From Aureibacillus halotolerans (GTDB lineage Bacteria > Bacillota > Bacilli > Bacillales > DSM-28697): a stretch of DNA of 64,000 nucleotides. Made by a program: the position numbers and the translations under genes. Of this stretch, positions 45,745 through 55,368 are shown piece by piece. The stretch covers positions 1-64,000 of the forward strand of contig NZ_SNYJ01000008.1 in NCBI RefSeq assembly GCF_004363045.1, written 5' to 3'. A model generated the notes under the pieces. That model did no database searches. It worked only from the letters and a program-made list of their open reading frames with translations, and had not been told where the DNA came from. How positions within the stretch are numbered: the stretch's first letter is position 1; the number at the start of each line of letters is the position of its first letter.

Positions 45745-46626
45745 ATGAAGCAAAAAAGATCCCTTAATTGGCTAAAGCCGTTACCGTTTTTATTGCCATT
45801 TTTGCTTGTTTATCTTGTTTTTACAGTTTATCCAATCGCAAAAGGATTGCAAATGAGCTTGTTTGATTGGACATTGATTGAAAAGAAAGGCTTTAGAGGT
45901 TTTGATCATTATGCCCGCCTCCTTGAAGATCCGGACTTTTGGAGTTCTTTAGGGAATACGATGTTGTTTGTTATCCTGTCGACGCCAACAATGATTTTGC
46001 TCGCGTTAGGGTTGGCACTACTCGCCAATATACAAACTACATTGCAATCCATTTTTCGTGGAGCGTTTTTTATTCCAAGCATCCTGTCTGTGTCTGTCAT
46101 CTCCTACCTTGCGATTTTTATGCTGCAACCCTATACAGGCTTTGTGAACAACGCCATCCAAATGTTTGGGACGGATGCAGAGCCTTTTTGGCTGAACAAT
46201 CCAACGCTTGCTTGGTTGAGCATCGTTGCGGTCACACTGTGGTGGACAGTAGGCTTTAACTTGATTCTGTTTCTCACAGCTTTGCAGGACATCCCGGATC
46301 AGCTATACGAAGCAGCAGAAATTGACGGTGCAACGAGGACACAAATGTTTTTCAAAATTACACTGCCACAGCTCGTTCCGATTGCGCGAGTCGTGTTGTT
46401 GCTTCAAGTACTTGCCTCCTTTAAGGTGTTTGCTCAAATTCTCTTAATTACAGATGGAGGTCCGGGAACGGCCACTCGGCCACTGATCCAATATATTTAT
46501 GAGATAGGTTTTGTACGCTTTGATCTCGGGTATGCATCGGCCATGTCGTATGCGTTGTTCTTCTTATTGTTGCTGCTTTCCATTGCTCAAATTCGTGGAA
46601 GAGGGAAGGAGGGAAGCATGATATGA
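45745..46626 (+). CDS. sugar ABC transporter permease, MalF type
   Basis: 293 aa, six predicted membrane segments. The cytoplasmic EAA loop reads EAAEIDGATRTQMFFKITLPQL, where the ATPase docks. The ATG at 45745 has a weak GGTGGTGA ribosome site; the open frame upstream begins right after the previous stop. Its 3' end overlaps the next gene by 4 bases. Confidence 0.9.
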   Translation: MKQKRSLNWLKPLPFLLPFLLVYLVFTVYPIAKGLQMSLFDWTLIEKKGFRGFDHYARLLEDPDFWSSLGNTMLFVILSTPTMILLALGLALLANIQTTLQSIFRGAFFIPSILSVSVISYLAIFMLQPYTGFVNNAIQMFGTDAEPFWLNNPTLAWLSIVAVTLWWTVGFNLILFLTALQDIPDQLYEAAEIDGATRTQMFFKITLPQLVPIARVVLLLQVLASFKVFAQILLITDGGPGTATRPLIQYIYEIGFVRFDLGYASAMSYALFFLLLLLSIAQIRGRGKEGSMI

Positions 46627-47510
46627 GAAAAACAACAACTGCACACTCATCGACGTCAGCTCCTACTAAACATGCCTCCTTGCTACAAAAAAATCGCGAT
46701 CCATTAAAAAGTGTAAAGATGACAGCTGCGATCGTCGCAGCGATTATGTTCGTGTTTCCAATCATCTGGATGCTTTTTGTTTCTTTGAAACCGCAGGCGA
46801 CGACGGCTAGTCTTCCACTGGATTGGTTTTTGCCCCCGTATACTTGGGTCAATTACCACGAGATCTTATTTGAAAGCAAAGTACTGCTTTGGTTGTGGAA
46901 CAGCTTGTATGTCGGTGTCGTCACCACCATTTTGACGCTGATTATTACGTCGCTCGCTGCATTTGCCATTTCCAAAATGAAGTTTGGTTATCGAAAATTT
47001 ATCTATGTGTTTTTCCTTGCGGGAATGATGGTGCCAGGGGAAGCGACGATTATCCCTTTGTTTGAGATTGTAAAAAACTTAGAGCTCTTGGACACATATA
47101 CGGGCTTAATTTTGCCGATGATTGCATCTCCAATGGGGGTCATTATCTTAAAAAGCTTTTTTGATGGGGTGCCCGACGAAGTCATTGAAAGTGCGCAAAT
47201 CGATGGCTGCTCTTATGGCAGGCTGTACTGGAGCATTGTTTTACCGCTCGCCAAACCAGCGCTTGCGGCGATCGGCATCTTCACATTCATAGGATCTTGG
47301 AACAATTTTTTATGGCCCTTCTTGTCCATTGTCACCGAAAACCTTTATACGTTGCCAGTAGGTATCCCGACATTTAACTCGAATTATTCACAGAGTTATG
47401 TGCTCCCGATGACCGTAAATGCCGTTGCATCACTGCCTGTCATCATTGCCTTTTTGCTATTTGAAAAGCAGATAGTCAAAGGGGTTAGCTTTACAGGGTT
47501 GAAGGGGTAA
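46623..47510 (+). CDS. sugar ABC transporter permease, MalG type
   Basis: 295 aa, second permease of the importer, with a polar N-terminal 30 residues before the first helix. The EAA-type loop reads ESAQIDGCSYGRLYWSIVLPL. The ATG overlaps the previous stop (ATGA). No ATPase gene follows; in bacilli a shared ATPase such as MsmX commonly energises such importers, so that is expected elsewhere in the genome. Confidence 0.9.
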   Translation: MRKTTTAHSSTSAPTKHASLLQKNRDPLKSVKMTAAIVAAIMFVFPIIWMLFVSLKPQATTASLPLDWFLPPYTWVNYHEILFESKVLLWLWNSLYVGVVTTILTLIITSLAAFAISKMKFGYRKFIYVFFLAGMMVPGEATIIPLFEIVKNLELLDTYTGLILPMIASPMGVIILKSFFDGVPDEVIESAQIDGCSYGRLYWSIVLPLAKPALAAIGIFTFIGSWNNFLWPFLSIVTENLYTLPVGIPTFNSNYSQSYVLPMTVNAVASLPVIIAFLLFEKQIVKGVSFTGLKG

Positions 47511-47629
47511 TGGGTGGTGGAGAGAAGTTATTAAAGGGTTACTTCACATGTAATGATAAGACTTGGTAAACCTTCAATTAGAGTTAGAGTTGCTTGTATG
47601 AGAGCGCAGCCATACGCTCGTTACAATCA

Positions 47630-47677
47630 AAAAAACCCCAGAGACGCTGCAATTAAAGCGTTTCTGGGGTTTTTTAT
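47630..47677. terminator. bidirectional terminator before rpsD 3' end
   Basis: AAAAAACCCCAGA..CGC / GCG..TCTGGGGTTTTTT stem, serving rpsD (minus) and the ABC operon (plus). Confidence 0.9.
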
Positions 47678-47688
47678 TGAAGCAACTA

Positions 47689-48291
47689 TTAACGAGAGTA
47701 GAACTCTACGATAAGTTGTTCGTTGATTTCTGCTGGTAGTTCAGCACGCTCAGGAAGACGGTTGTACGTTCCTGAAAGAGCTTCTGCATTGAATGTAAGG
47801 AATTCTGGAACGAAATTGCTCACTTCAACAGCTTCTTGGACAATCGCAAGGTTACGTGATTTTTCACGAACGGCGATTGTTTGTCCTGCAACGACGCGGT
47901 AAGAAGGGATATCTACTCGTCCGCCATCGACTTCAATGTGACCGTGGTTAACAAGCTGACGAGCTTGACGACGAGTACGCGCCAAACCGAGGCGATACAC
48001 GAGGTTGTCAAGGCGAGATTCTAGAAGGGCCATGAAATTTTCACCCTGAATCCCTTTCATTTTGCTTGCATCATTAAATGTACGATGGAATTGACGTTCA
48101 TTAATTCCAAACATAAAACGCAATTTTTGCTTCTCGCGCAATTGCAATCCATATTCAGATACTTTTCTACGCTGATTTGCACCGTGTTGACCTGGTGGGA
48201 AAGGGCGTTTTTCTAATTCTTTCCCTGTTCCTGTTAATGAAATACCGACACGACGTGCTTGTTTCCAACTTGGTCCTGTATAACGAGCCAT
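47689..48291 (-). CDS. rpsD: 30S ribosomal protein S4
   Basis: 200 aa, a primary rRNA-binding protein of the small subunit. It begins [14 protein letters not shown] as expected; the S4 domain ([29 protein letters not shown], residues about 92-120) is complete. This form lacks the four-cysteine zinc motif. The ATG follows AAGGAGGAG. In Bacillus S4 represses its own gene through its leader; a long leader is present here. Confidence 0.97.
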   Translation of the reverse strand: MARYTGPSWKQARRVGISLTGTGKELEKRPFPPGQHGANQRRKVSEYGLQLREKQKLRFMFGINERQFHRTFNDASKMKGIQGENFMALLESRLDNLVYRLGLARTRRQARQLVNHGHIEVDGGRVDIPSYRVVAGQTIAVREKSRNLAIVQEAVEVSNFVPEFLTFNAEALSGTYNRLPERAELPAEINEQLIVEFYSR

Positions 48292-48472
48292 ATAATGACT
48301 CCTCCTTCGCTTTTATTTTGCATAAAATAAAAGCTTGCCATGGCACACACGCATGTTCTCTATGTTATTTCCTGCATCCTCGCCTCAGCAGCTAAGGTTA
48401 CACGATGCACCTCAAATGAGGAACAACATACGAATAAACAAGGCGTCCACTCTGCTTTATTTTACACATGCA
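48292..48472 (-). promoter_or_regulatory. rpsD leader, candidate S4 autoregulatory element
   Basis: About 180 bases between promoter and start codon. On the minus strand TGCATCG can pair with CGAGGATGCA, and a perfect hairpin CTTTTATTTT / AAAATAAAAG (48310-48333) sits just before the ribosome site. Bacillus S4 leaders act by a pseudoknot; the exact fold was not computed. Confidence 0.5.
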
Positions 48473-48478
48473 AACGCA

Positions 48479-48507
48479 AGTATACGTTGATTTGGTTATA
48501 AAGTCAA
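48479..48507 (-). promoter_or_regulatory. sigma-A promoter of rpsD
   Basis: On the minus strand TTGACT, 17 bases, TATACT: a near-consensus pair, about 190 bases before the rpsD start. Confidence 0.8.
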
Positions 48508-48511
48508 TACG

Positions 48512-48997
48512 TTACGCCTTCAAAGACGCTTCAAGAACACGAACGAACTGCTCAAGAAATACCTGATCCTCAGTTGTAAAGCGCTGAAGTTCAGGAGCAT
48601 CAATATCAAGGCAGCCAATGACTTTGCCGTCTGCATGAATGGGAACGACGATTTCTGACTTTGATGCTGGATCACAGGCGATATGACCTGGAAATGCAGA
48701 AACATCTGTGACAAGCTTTGTTTCATCCAACTCCACGGCAGTTCCGCAAACGCCTTTCCCTATAGAAATGCGCACACAGGCCGGAAGACCTTGAAAAGGG
48801 CCGAGCACAAGCGTTTCCCCTTTAACTAAATAAAAACCAACCCAATTGATGTTTTCTAGGTATTGATTTAACAACGCGCTGGCATTTGCCAGATTGGCGA
48901 TTTGATCATCCTCATCTTCGATCAACGCTTGTAGCTGCTTGAGAACAAGCGCCTCGTTTTTTTGACGATCCTCTGAATATGATGAACCGGTGAACAT
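48512..48997 (-). CDS. ytsP: GAF-domain free methionine-(R)-sulfoxide reductase (YtsP)
   Basis: 161 aa, one GAF domain. The fRMsr signature is present: NWVGFYL, then cysteines in GLPACVRISIGKGVCGTA and HIACDPAS, which form the catalytic set. It reduces free Met-R-sulfoxide in the cytoplasm. The ATG at 48997 follows GGAGGTC with 8 bases between. Its stop is only 5 bases from the rpsD -35 box. Divergent refZ matches the B. subtilis order, where ytrP would also lie nearby; that gene is absent here. Confidence 0.9.
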   Translation of the reverse strand: MFTGSSYSEDRQKNEALVLKQLQALIEDEDDQIANLANASALLNQYLENINWVGFYLVKGETLVLGPFQGLPACVRISIGKGVCGTAVELDETKLVTDVSAFPGHIACDPASKSEIVVPIHADGKVIGCLDIDAPELQRFTTEDQVFLEQFVRVLEASLKA

Positions 48998-49155
48998 CGT
49001 TTGTGACCTCCATTCAACATGATACGAGTATTTCCCCATTCATTCTCGCAGATCTTGCAGAAAACGTCGAGCGAATTGAACAGGTGTTGAAGAGAACTTA
49101 GAGAACTGTTCCTTCATAGAGATTTAAAGTGTGCACAAATAGAGGAGGAGCAGAA

Positions 49156-49773
49156 ATGAGTACGTCAACAAAGAAAAAGATGCTTGATGCAGCAGTGTTA
49201 CTGTTTAATGCGAAAGGGTATGGAGGCACTTCGGTACGAGCAATCGCGCAAAAAGCGGACGTCAATCCTGCGCTAATCTCCTATTATTTTAAGAATAAAG
49301 ATGGTCTTTTAGAAGAACTGGCAATTGACTATTTTGAGGGGTATATGGATGTGCTTGGAAAAGCCATGAATGAGGTTGATCGAACCTATGCGCCAGCCGC
49401 CATAAAAGAAGTCATCGTCTCATTATTAGAACACCAACGTTCCCATGCAGAAACGGCACGGTTTATTTATCGCGAATTAACCCTTGATTCAATGCTGGCA
49501 AAAGAAGTGGCTTCGACCTATTTAGCAAAGGAGAAATATGCATTTTCTTCGCTTTTTGAACAGGGGATTCGCCAAAAACATTTGGTGTCGTTTCCGGTAG
49601 CCTATACGATCATGCAGTTGAAGACGATGTTGATGACACCTTATTTACAAAAGCACTATTTAACAAACGTGCTGTATGTATTTCCTCATGAGCCCTATTT
49701 CCATGTCATGCACCAACAGCAGGTTTGTGGATGGATTGATCAAATGACGCTTGCAGTGAAGCAACATGCTTGA
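49156..49773 (+). CDS. refZ: TetR-type DNA-binding FtsZ regulator RefZ (YttP)
   Basis: 205 aa. The N-terminal TetR HTH (AQKADVNPALISYYFKNKDG) is intact. RefZ binds motifs near the chromosome origin and acts on FtsZ at sporulation onset rather than as an ordinary repressor. The ATG at 49156 follows GAGGAGGAG. Placement between ytsP and ezrA supports the name; an ordinary TetR repressor is the alternative. Confidence 0.82.
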   Translation: MSTSTKKKMLDAAVLLFNAKGYGGTSVRAIAQKADVNPALISYYFKNKDGLLEELAIDYFEGYMDVLGKAMNEVDRTYAPAAIKEVIVSLLEHQRSHAETARFIYRELTLDSMLAKEVASTYLAKEKYAFSSLFEQGIRQKHLVSFPVAYTIMQLKTMLMTPYLQKHYLTNVLYVFPHEPYFHVMHQQQVCGWIDQMTLAVKQHA

Positions 49774-50062
49774 AGGTTCGTGTAAGCGGATTTCAGGTCA
49801 CGCGTAGGACGCCATTTCTCTTGTTTTCTCCCCCGAAAAACATATGGAGTGTGCATTTCTGTTTTTTTTCTACAAAATAGTAAGGTAGAGGGCGTAAAAG
49901 AATGATATGATATGGGATAATGAAGATTCTATTCTATTTCTAGTCATTTACCGTCCATTATCTATGAAAATGAATGAAAACTATTTTGAACGTATACAAT
50001 TTATATTCTGTTAACACTCGTCTTAAAGTGAGAGAAATGGTGTTGATCGGGGAGGCCTTAGA
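49774..50062. other. refZ-ezrA gap
   Basis: About 290 AT-rich bases without a gene. A TATGATA segment near 49904-49915 may be a -10 box for ezrA; no clear -35 was fixed. Confidence 0.4.
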
Positions 50063-51769
50063 ATGTCGTTATTGCATTGGATTATTCTTACGCTGGTCGC
50101 TGTTACAATCTTGTTTATCATCTCGATGTTTCGTAAGCGGTCGATTTACAAGCAGGTGGAGCAGTTTGAAGAGAAAAAAAACCTTCTGCTGAACGGAAAT
50201 GTTCCAGCAGAACTCGCGAAAGTGAAACAATTAAAGCTTACAGGAGAAACGGAGAAGAAATTCTACGGCTGGCGCGATACATGGGATGCGATCGTCACTG
50301 AGGAGCTTCCAAAACTTGAAGAAAAGATGTTCGACGCAGAAGAAGCAGCTGACAAATATCAATTCCGAAAAGCGGGTCATCTTTTATATGATATTCGTCA
50401 GACCTTGCAGGCCAATGAAGAAAAAATTCAATTTATGCTAGCAGAATGCCAGGAGCTCGTTGGCAGTGAAGAGAAAAATCGCGAAGAAATTGAAGAGCTA
50501 AAAGCCTCTCATCAAGCGCTTAAAAAAACAGTACTCGTTTCCCGGACGAAACTAGGTTCAGCTGTTACGATATTGGAGCAACAACTAGAAGAGATTGATG
50601 AGTCCTTTTTAGATTTCCATAAAAAAACAAACGATGGCAATTATTTTGAGGCAAGAGATGTTCTGTTGTCCATCGAAAGTCGTTTACATAATGTAACTTC
50701 CGTAACAGAAACTTTACCCGAGTTACGCCAGGAGTTCATGCATAGACTGCCAGATACGATTGATGATCTTAAAGCGGGTTGTCAGGATATGGAGGATCAA
50801 TCCTATTATCTTGACCATTTGCAGCCTGAAGAATCAATTACAAAACTCACCAACGATTTAGAGGCAGGTAGGGCGCTGTTGGATCGCGGAGAGGTTGAGC
50901 AGGCAGAAGAACTTGCTTCAACAATGAAGAAAACCATTGATTCTTTTTATGAAGCTTTAGAAAAAGAAGTCTATGCAAGGCATTTCACAATGCAAGAGGT
51001 TGAAAAGCTTGAGCCTACATTAGTTTCTCTTGAGATGGAAGAGACGAAGCTGAAGGACGAAGTGCATTTGTTGCAAGCAAGCTATACATTGGATGAGAGT
51101 GAGTTACAAGAGCACTCAAAAATGGAGAAGGACATTCGTGCGCTCCAAAAACGTTTTCAGCAGCTCGTTTCGGCAATGGAGACTCATGTTGAGGCACCGA
51201 GTGCGTTAAAGGAAGAACTTGTAGAACTGCAGAAGGAAAAAGAGCGTATAAAAGCGTTGCAAAAACAAAGATTTGAAAACTACCAAACCTTGCGCTCTGA
51301 TGAGCATGCAGCGATTGAAGCATTGCAAGGTATGAAGAAGAAGCTTGTTGATGTCCGTAGACTCGTTCATAAAAGCAATGTACCAGGGGTGCCCTCCTCC
51401 TATATCAATGGGTTTGAAAAAGCAGAGCAAGACTTGGGTGTCGTCGAAGACGCTCTAAAAGAATCCCCGTTGCATATGACGAAGGTGAACGAGAGTGTCG
51501 AAGCAGCGCAAAAAAGTGTAGACCAGTTGTATGAGGCAAGTGTTGAAATGGTGGATCAAGCCTTTTTAGTTGAGCAGCTGATTCAGTATGGGAACAAGTA
51601 TCGCAATCGTCACCCACAGCTGGGCTCACAATTAAAGACGGCTGAAGAAAGCTTTCGTAAGTGCAATTATGAGCTTGCACTTGAACAGGCAGCCGCAGCT
51701 GTTGAGGCGGTCGAACCTGGTGCGTTGAAGAAGATGGAAGAAGTTCTAGAGTATCGCGAATCCATGTAA
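50063..51769 (+). CDS. ezrA: septation ring formation regulator EzrA
   Basis: 568 aa. One N-terminal membrane helix (about 4-24) with the rest cytoplasmic and almost entirely coiled coil, the spectrin-like arc of EzrA that restrains FtsZ rings to mid-cell. The C-terminal part keeps the YGNKYRNRHPQL patch, which resembles the QNR motif region. The ATG follows GGGGAGG. Terminator follows. Confidence 0.95.
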   Translation: MSLLHWIILTLVAVTILFIISMFRKRSIYKQVEQFEEKKNLLLNGNVPAELAKVKQLKLTGETEKKFYGWRDTWDAIVTEELPKLEEKMFDAEEAADKYQFRKAGHLLYDIRQTLQANEEKIQFMLAECQELVGSEEKNREEIEELKASHQALKKTVLVSRTKLGSAVTILEQQLEEIDESFLDFHKKTNDGNYFEARDVLLSIESRLHNVTSVTETLPELRQEFMHRLPDTIDDLKAGCQDMEDQSYYLDHLQPEESITKLTNDLEAGRALLDRGEVEQAEELASTMKKTIDSFYEALEKEVYARHFTMQEVEKLEPTLVSLEMEETKLKDEVHLLQASYTLDESELQEHSKMEKDIRALQKRFQQLVSAMETHVEAPSALKEELVELQKEKERIKALQKQRFENYQTLRSDEHAAIEALQGMKKKLVDVRRLVHKSNVPGVPSSYINGFEKAEQDLGVVEDALKESPLHMTKVNESVEAAQKSVDQLYEASVEMVDQAFLVEQLIQYGNKYRNRHPQLGSQLKTAEESFRKCNYELALEQAAAAVEAVEPGALKKMEEVLEYRESM

Positions 51770-51772
51770 TAC

Positions 51773-51810
51773 AAAGCTGCAAGAGGAGCATCTCCTTTTG
51801 TAGCTTTTTA
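51773..51810 (+). terminator. rho-independent terminator of ezrA
   Basis: AAAGCTGCAAGAGGAG / CTCCTTTTGTAGCTTTTT stem. Confidence 0.85.
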
Positions 51811-51891
51811 GTGTGAGTGAATATCAGAAAGAAAATACGACGAGACGTACTTTAGAGGAAATGTTGCAATTATGGACTTCAGCGTTTAAAG

Positions 51892-52137
51892 AAAACACGA
51901 AGAGGTACTTTCGAATCGATGTTACGCTTGTGCCCTTTAGAGAGCAAAGAAATCACGACGGCTTCGTCAAAATACTTCGCGTTCCGCGGGCACGGCTTCA
52001 GCTTCCTCGGAAAGCAAGCTTTCCTGCGGGATCTTCAGCTCGAGCTGTTCCCGCAGGAGTCTACGTATTTTGACTACGCTGATGTTTGTTTCTTTGTAAA
52101 TTGTTTTTATTTTATCCCAGTTTCATATTACTGAGAA
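51892..52137 (+). repeat. dispersed repeat module beta
   Basis: Plus-orientation copy: a TTTCGAATCGATGTT block, CTTCGTCAAAATACTTCGC, GGGCACGGCTTCAGCT, and GAGTCTACGT..GACTACGCT in that order. Two hairpins: GGAAAGC / GCTTTCC (52009-52024) and CTGCGGGA / TCCCGCAG (52024-52056). Confidence 0.82.
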
Positions 52138-52630
52138 AATGGAAAAGAGAGTTGAATCGTGCTGCTTTAGTAAACAAGAAAATGAAGCGAAGTGTTTCAT
52201 ATAGAGGTGGATTTTTCTGTTTTTGCAAATTCTTTTCGATCTGTTGGATGAGAGAGTCAGGAATCCCAAGTGAACCTTGCGTATAAATGGAACAGATTGA
52301 ATTAGAGTTAAGCGATGCGTACAAAAAACAAATACAGCGCAGGCATCCCACGTAATGCATACAACGAAGTACATGGGGCATTTCAGCAACATGAATACTT
52401 ATCTGCTTCTGAGGTAACCACCAAACGCATGATAAAGCTAATAGAGAAAAACACCAGCCTTGTTTAGTAAACTGAAGATACCAGCGTTCACTATCTTAAA
52501 CCTCCAAAAGATATGAAGCTTCATAATTAAAGCCAAGAATCCTTCAATACTTAAAATTAGTTGGGTTTGAGTAAATTTCTTTAAAAATATTTTATAAGCC
52601 ATGTCTGAGAATGTAAGAATCGTTAACAAA

Positions 52631-52818
52631 TCAAAAGCAGCCACTAGCGTGACCCCACAGCGCACGAAGTGCCGAGGAGGCTTAGCAGTTCGCCCGGCGG
52701 CAAAGAAATCACGACGAAGTCTTTTTGAGTCGATGATGCACTTGTACCCTTTAGGGTGAAAGCGGCGTATGGCAGCTTGTATAAAAAGCAACTACAACAA
52801 TGGATTGCAAGTTTAGCC
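52631..52818 (+). repeat. dispersed repeat module alpha plus beta-type end
   Basis: Begins CAAAAGCAGCCACTAGCG, passes ATCACGACGAAGTC and CCCTTTAGGGTGAAAGCG blocks and ends CAGCTTGTATAAAAAGCAAC. The ending is shared with 62660-62815. Confidence 0.8.
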
Positions 52819-52984
52819 ACTTATATCTAAGCTCCGTATGATCTTGTTGTTTTTAGTCAATCACTCATTTCGCAATTGTTTGCCCTAACAAAACAGGTCA
52901 ACAGCTGCATTCTTTTGTTGTCGAATTTGATGTGATACGATATTGTCATTGCTATTACGCGTGAAGAAAGTAGGAAATGACCAA

Positions 52985-54130
52985 GTGATTTATTTAGATA
53001 ACAGCGCGACGACGAAACCTTTTCAAGAGGTTGTCGACGCATTTTCAAAAACATCGCTCCGTTTTTTTGCCAATCCTGCGTCCATCCATTCAGAAGCGTT
53101 AGAGGCCGAAAAGCTACTTTCGCGGGCACGACAGCAGCTCGCTTCCCTCCTTCATGCGGACGAAGAAGAGCTTGTGTTTACTTCAGGAGGGACGGAAGGC
53201 AATCATATGGCCATCTTTGGTCGTGCACGAGCGATGCAGCATAGAGGCAAGCATATTATTACTACGAAACTGGAACATCCTTCTGTTCAAAAACCGATTG
53301 AGCATCTTGAGCAAGAAGGTTTTGAAGTGACATGGCTGACGCCAAATCAAAGAGGTGTTGTTACGGCGGAACAGGTCAAAGACGCGTTGCGTGACGATAC
53401 GATTCTTGTCAGTATTATGCATGTCAATAATGAACTAGGAAGCATTCAACCCGTACAGGAGGTCGCAAGTCTTTTAGCAACACATCCGCTTGCGGCATTT
53501 CATGTCGATCATGTCCAAGGAGCAGCAAAGCTTCCGTTAGCTCTTCGTCAACTACCGATCGATCTCTTAACTCTCTCTAGCCATAAATTCCACGGCATGA
53601 AAGGATCAGGTGTCCTGTTTGTTAGGAAAGGCACCGCTTTAAGCCCCATTCAAATTGGCGGTACGCAAGAGGGAGGACGCCGGGCAGGGACCGTCAGTGT
53701 CCCCGGTGCCGTCGCCCTTGCAAAGGCGTTTAGGCTAGCCGCTGAAAGGTACGAAACCGAGTGGGTACACTTGGGGACCATCTCACAGCAATTTAGAGAC
53801 TTGCTTGCATCAATGAAGGGAGTTCGTGTATTGTCACCACCTGATGCGATTCCAACGATTGTCAATATCGCGGTCCCGGGGCTTAAGGCAGAGATTCTCA
53901 TACACGCCCTTAGCAGACAAGGTATTTTTGCATCGACTCAATCTGCATGTTCCACGCGCACGTATGCGCCAAGCAGAGTACTCCTTGAATGTGGTCACTC
54001 TGAAATAGTTGCAGGCAGCGCCATTCGTTTTTCTTTAAGCTGTGAGACGAAACAGAAAGATTTAGAAAGAGCAGCAACTGTTTTCCAACAAGCATTACAC
54101 TCCCTACAGAAAGTGATGAAACCTTCATGA
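52985..54130 (+). CDS. nifZ: cysteine desulfurase NifZ, partner of ThiI
   Basis: PLP enzyme taking sulfur from cysteine and passing it as persulfide to ThiI. It opens VIYLDNSATTKP; the PLP lysine is in SSHKFHGMKG near residue 199 and the sulfur-accepting cysteine in QSACSTR near 320. The GTG at 52985 gives 381 aa, the usual length; the frame upstream is open but has no better site. Its stop overlaps thiI by 4 bases, tight coupling as in B. subtilis. Confidence 0.93.
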   Translation: MIYLDNSATTKPFQEVVDAFSKTSLRFFANPASIHSEALEAEKLLSRARQQLASLLHADEEELVFTSGGTEGNHMAIFGRARAMQHRGKHIITTKLEHPSVQKPIEHLEQEGFEVTWLTPNQRGVVTAEQVKDALRDDTILVSIMHVNNELGSIQPVQEVASLLATHPLAAFHVDHVQGAAKLPLALRQLPIDLLTLSSHKFHGMKGSGVLFVRKGTALSPIQIGGTQEGGRRAGTVSVPGAVALAKAFRLAAERYETEWVHLGTISQQFRDLLASMKGVRVLSPPDAIPTIVNIAVPGLKAEILIHALSRQGIFASTQSACSTRTYAPSRVLLECGHSEIVAGSAIRFSLSCETKQKDLERAATVFQQALHSLQKVMKPS

Positions 54131-55335
54131 ACATCTATGACCATATATTAATTCGTTACGGTGAACTGGCGTTAAAGGGAAAAAATCGCCATCACTTTAT
54201 TCAAAAACTGAAAGATCAAATTGTCTCGAAGCTTGCCCCTTTGTCCGGGCATCCAACTTTAGACATTGCGCGCGATCGAATGTTTGTCCGTTTAAATGAA
54301 GCAAACCATAAAGAAGTCCTGACAGTGCTCCAGTCGGTTTTTGGAATTTCTTCAATGAGTGCTGCGGCCAAAGCGCCATCAGAGGTTGAAAAGATTTGCG
54401 AGACGGCGTTGAGCGTGTTTAACGAGCAGACGGCTGGCCAACCAACACGCTTCAAAGTTACGGTGAGGCGACCGGACAAAACCTTCCAGCCAGACTCACA
54501 AGTAATGAATGGAATCGTAGGGAGCTATTTGCTGCAACACTGTGCCAACGCCAGTGTAGACGTGCATACCCCTGACATCGAGCTTAAAGTTGAGATTAGA
54601 CACAATGCAACCTATGTTTTTTCAGGGGATATTAAAGGCGTCGGGGGATTGCCTGTTGGCATCTCAGGTCGGGCGATGCTTATGCTTTCAGGAGGAATAG
54701 ATTCTCCCGTGGCCGGATATCTAGGCATGAGAAGAGGATTAACACTGGAGGCGGTGCATTTTCACAGTCCCCCATATACAAGTGAGCGCGCCAAACAAAA
54801 AGTGATTTCTCTTGCGCAACGTCTGTCTGCGTTCGGTCCAGTTCGTCTACATATCGTGCCTTTTACCGCTATACAGGAAACGATTCGAAAAGAGGTGCCC
54901 GGATTCATTGCCATGACGGTGACACGCCGAATGATGCTCCGAATCACTCGGCAACTGGCGGAAGCCAATGATGCCCTTGCCATCGTGACAGGGGAAAGTC
55001 TTGGACAAGTGGCCAGTCAAACGTTAGAGAGCATGCATACCATTGACGCTGTTTGTGACCTTCCGATTCTTCGTCCGCTGATTACAACGGATAAAATCGA
55101 CATTACAAAAGTGGCGAGGCAGATTCAGACATATGATATTTCCATCCAGCCTCATGAAGATTGTTGTACGGTTTTCCTTCCTTCAGCACCAAAGACTCGT
55201 CCGAAGAGAGGACCAACGGCTTTTTACGAGGCTGGTCTGCAAACAGAAACCCTTATTGCTGAAGCCCTTGCTGGGGTGGAGACGATGGAAAGTTTCGATG
55301 AAAAGAGTGAAAAGGAATATTCAGACTTACTTTAA
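54127..55335 (+). CDS. thiI: tRNA 4-thiouridine synthase ThiI
   Basis: Adds sulfur to U8 of tRNA and can feed thiamine thiazole synthesis. N-terminal ferredoxin-like and THUMP domains (about 1-165), then the PP-loop ATPase with MLSGGIDSPVAG near residue 185. There is no C-terminal rhodanese domain, which fits the Bacillus form where NifZ supplies sulfur directly. 402 aa. The ATG overlaps the nifZ stop. Confidence 0.95.
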   Translation: MNIYDHILIRYGELALKGKNRHHFIQKLKDQIVSKLAPLSGHPTLDIARDRMFVRLNEANHKEVLTVLQSVFGISSMSAAAKAPSEVEKICETALSVFNEQTAGQPTRFKVTVRRPDKTFQPDSQVMNGIVGSYLLQHCANASVDVHTPDIELKVEIRHNATYVFSGDIKGVGGLPVGISGRAMLMLSGGIDSPVAGYLGMRRGLTLEAVHFHSPPYTSERAKQKVISLAQRLSAFGPVRLHIVPFTAIQETIRKEVPGFIAMTVTRRMMLRITRQLAEANDALAIVTGESLGQVASQTLESMHTIDAVCDLPILRPLITTDKIDITKVARQIQTYDISIQPHEDCCTVFLPSAPKTRPKRGPTAFYEAGLQTETLIAEALAGVETMESFDEKSEKEYSDLL

Positions 55336-55368
55336 TGACAACAACGTCTTAGCAAAAGGAATGATGAA

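Larger units (their letters stand above)
51811..52984. other. 1.2-kb gap with composite repeat element
   Basis: No gene is supported; small open frames lack ribosome sites. It contains repeat modules beta (51892-52137) and alpha (52631-52818) with about 490 bases between. The start of the spacer resembles the one at 62 kb. Confidence 0.65.

Noticed and set aside
52112-52392. Two overlapping minus-strand open frames of 89 codons
   Set aside because: Cysteine-rich odd composition, no ribosome site, overlapping each other in the repeat gap.
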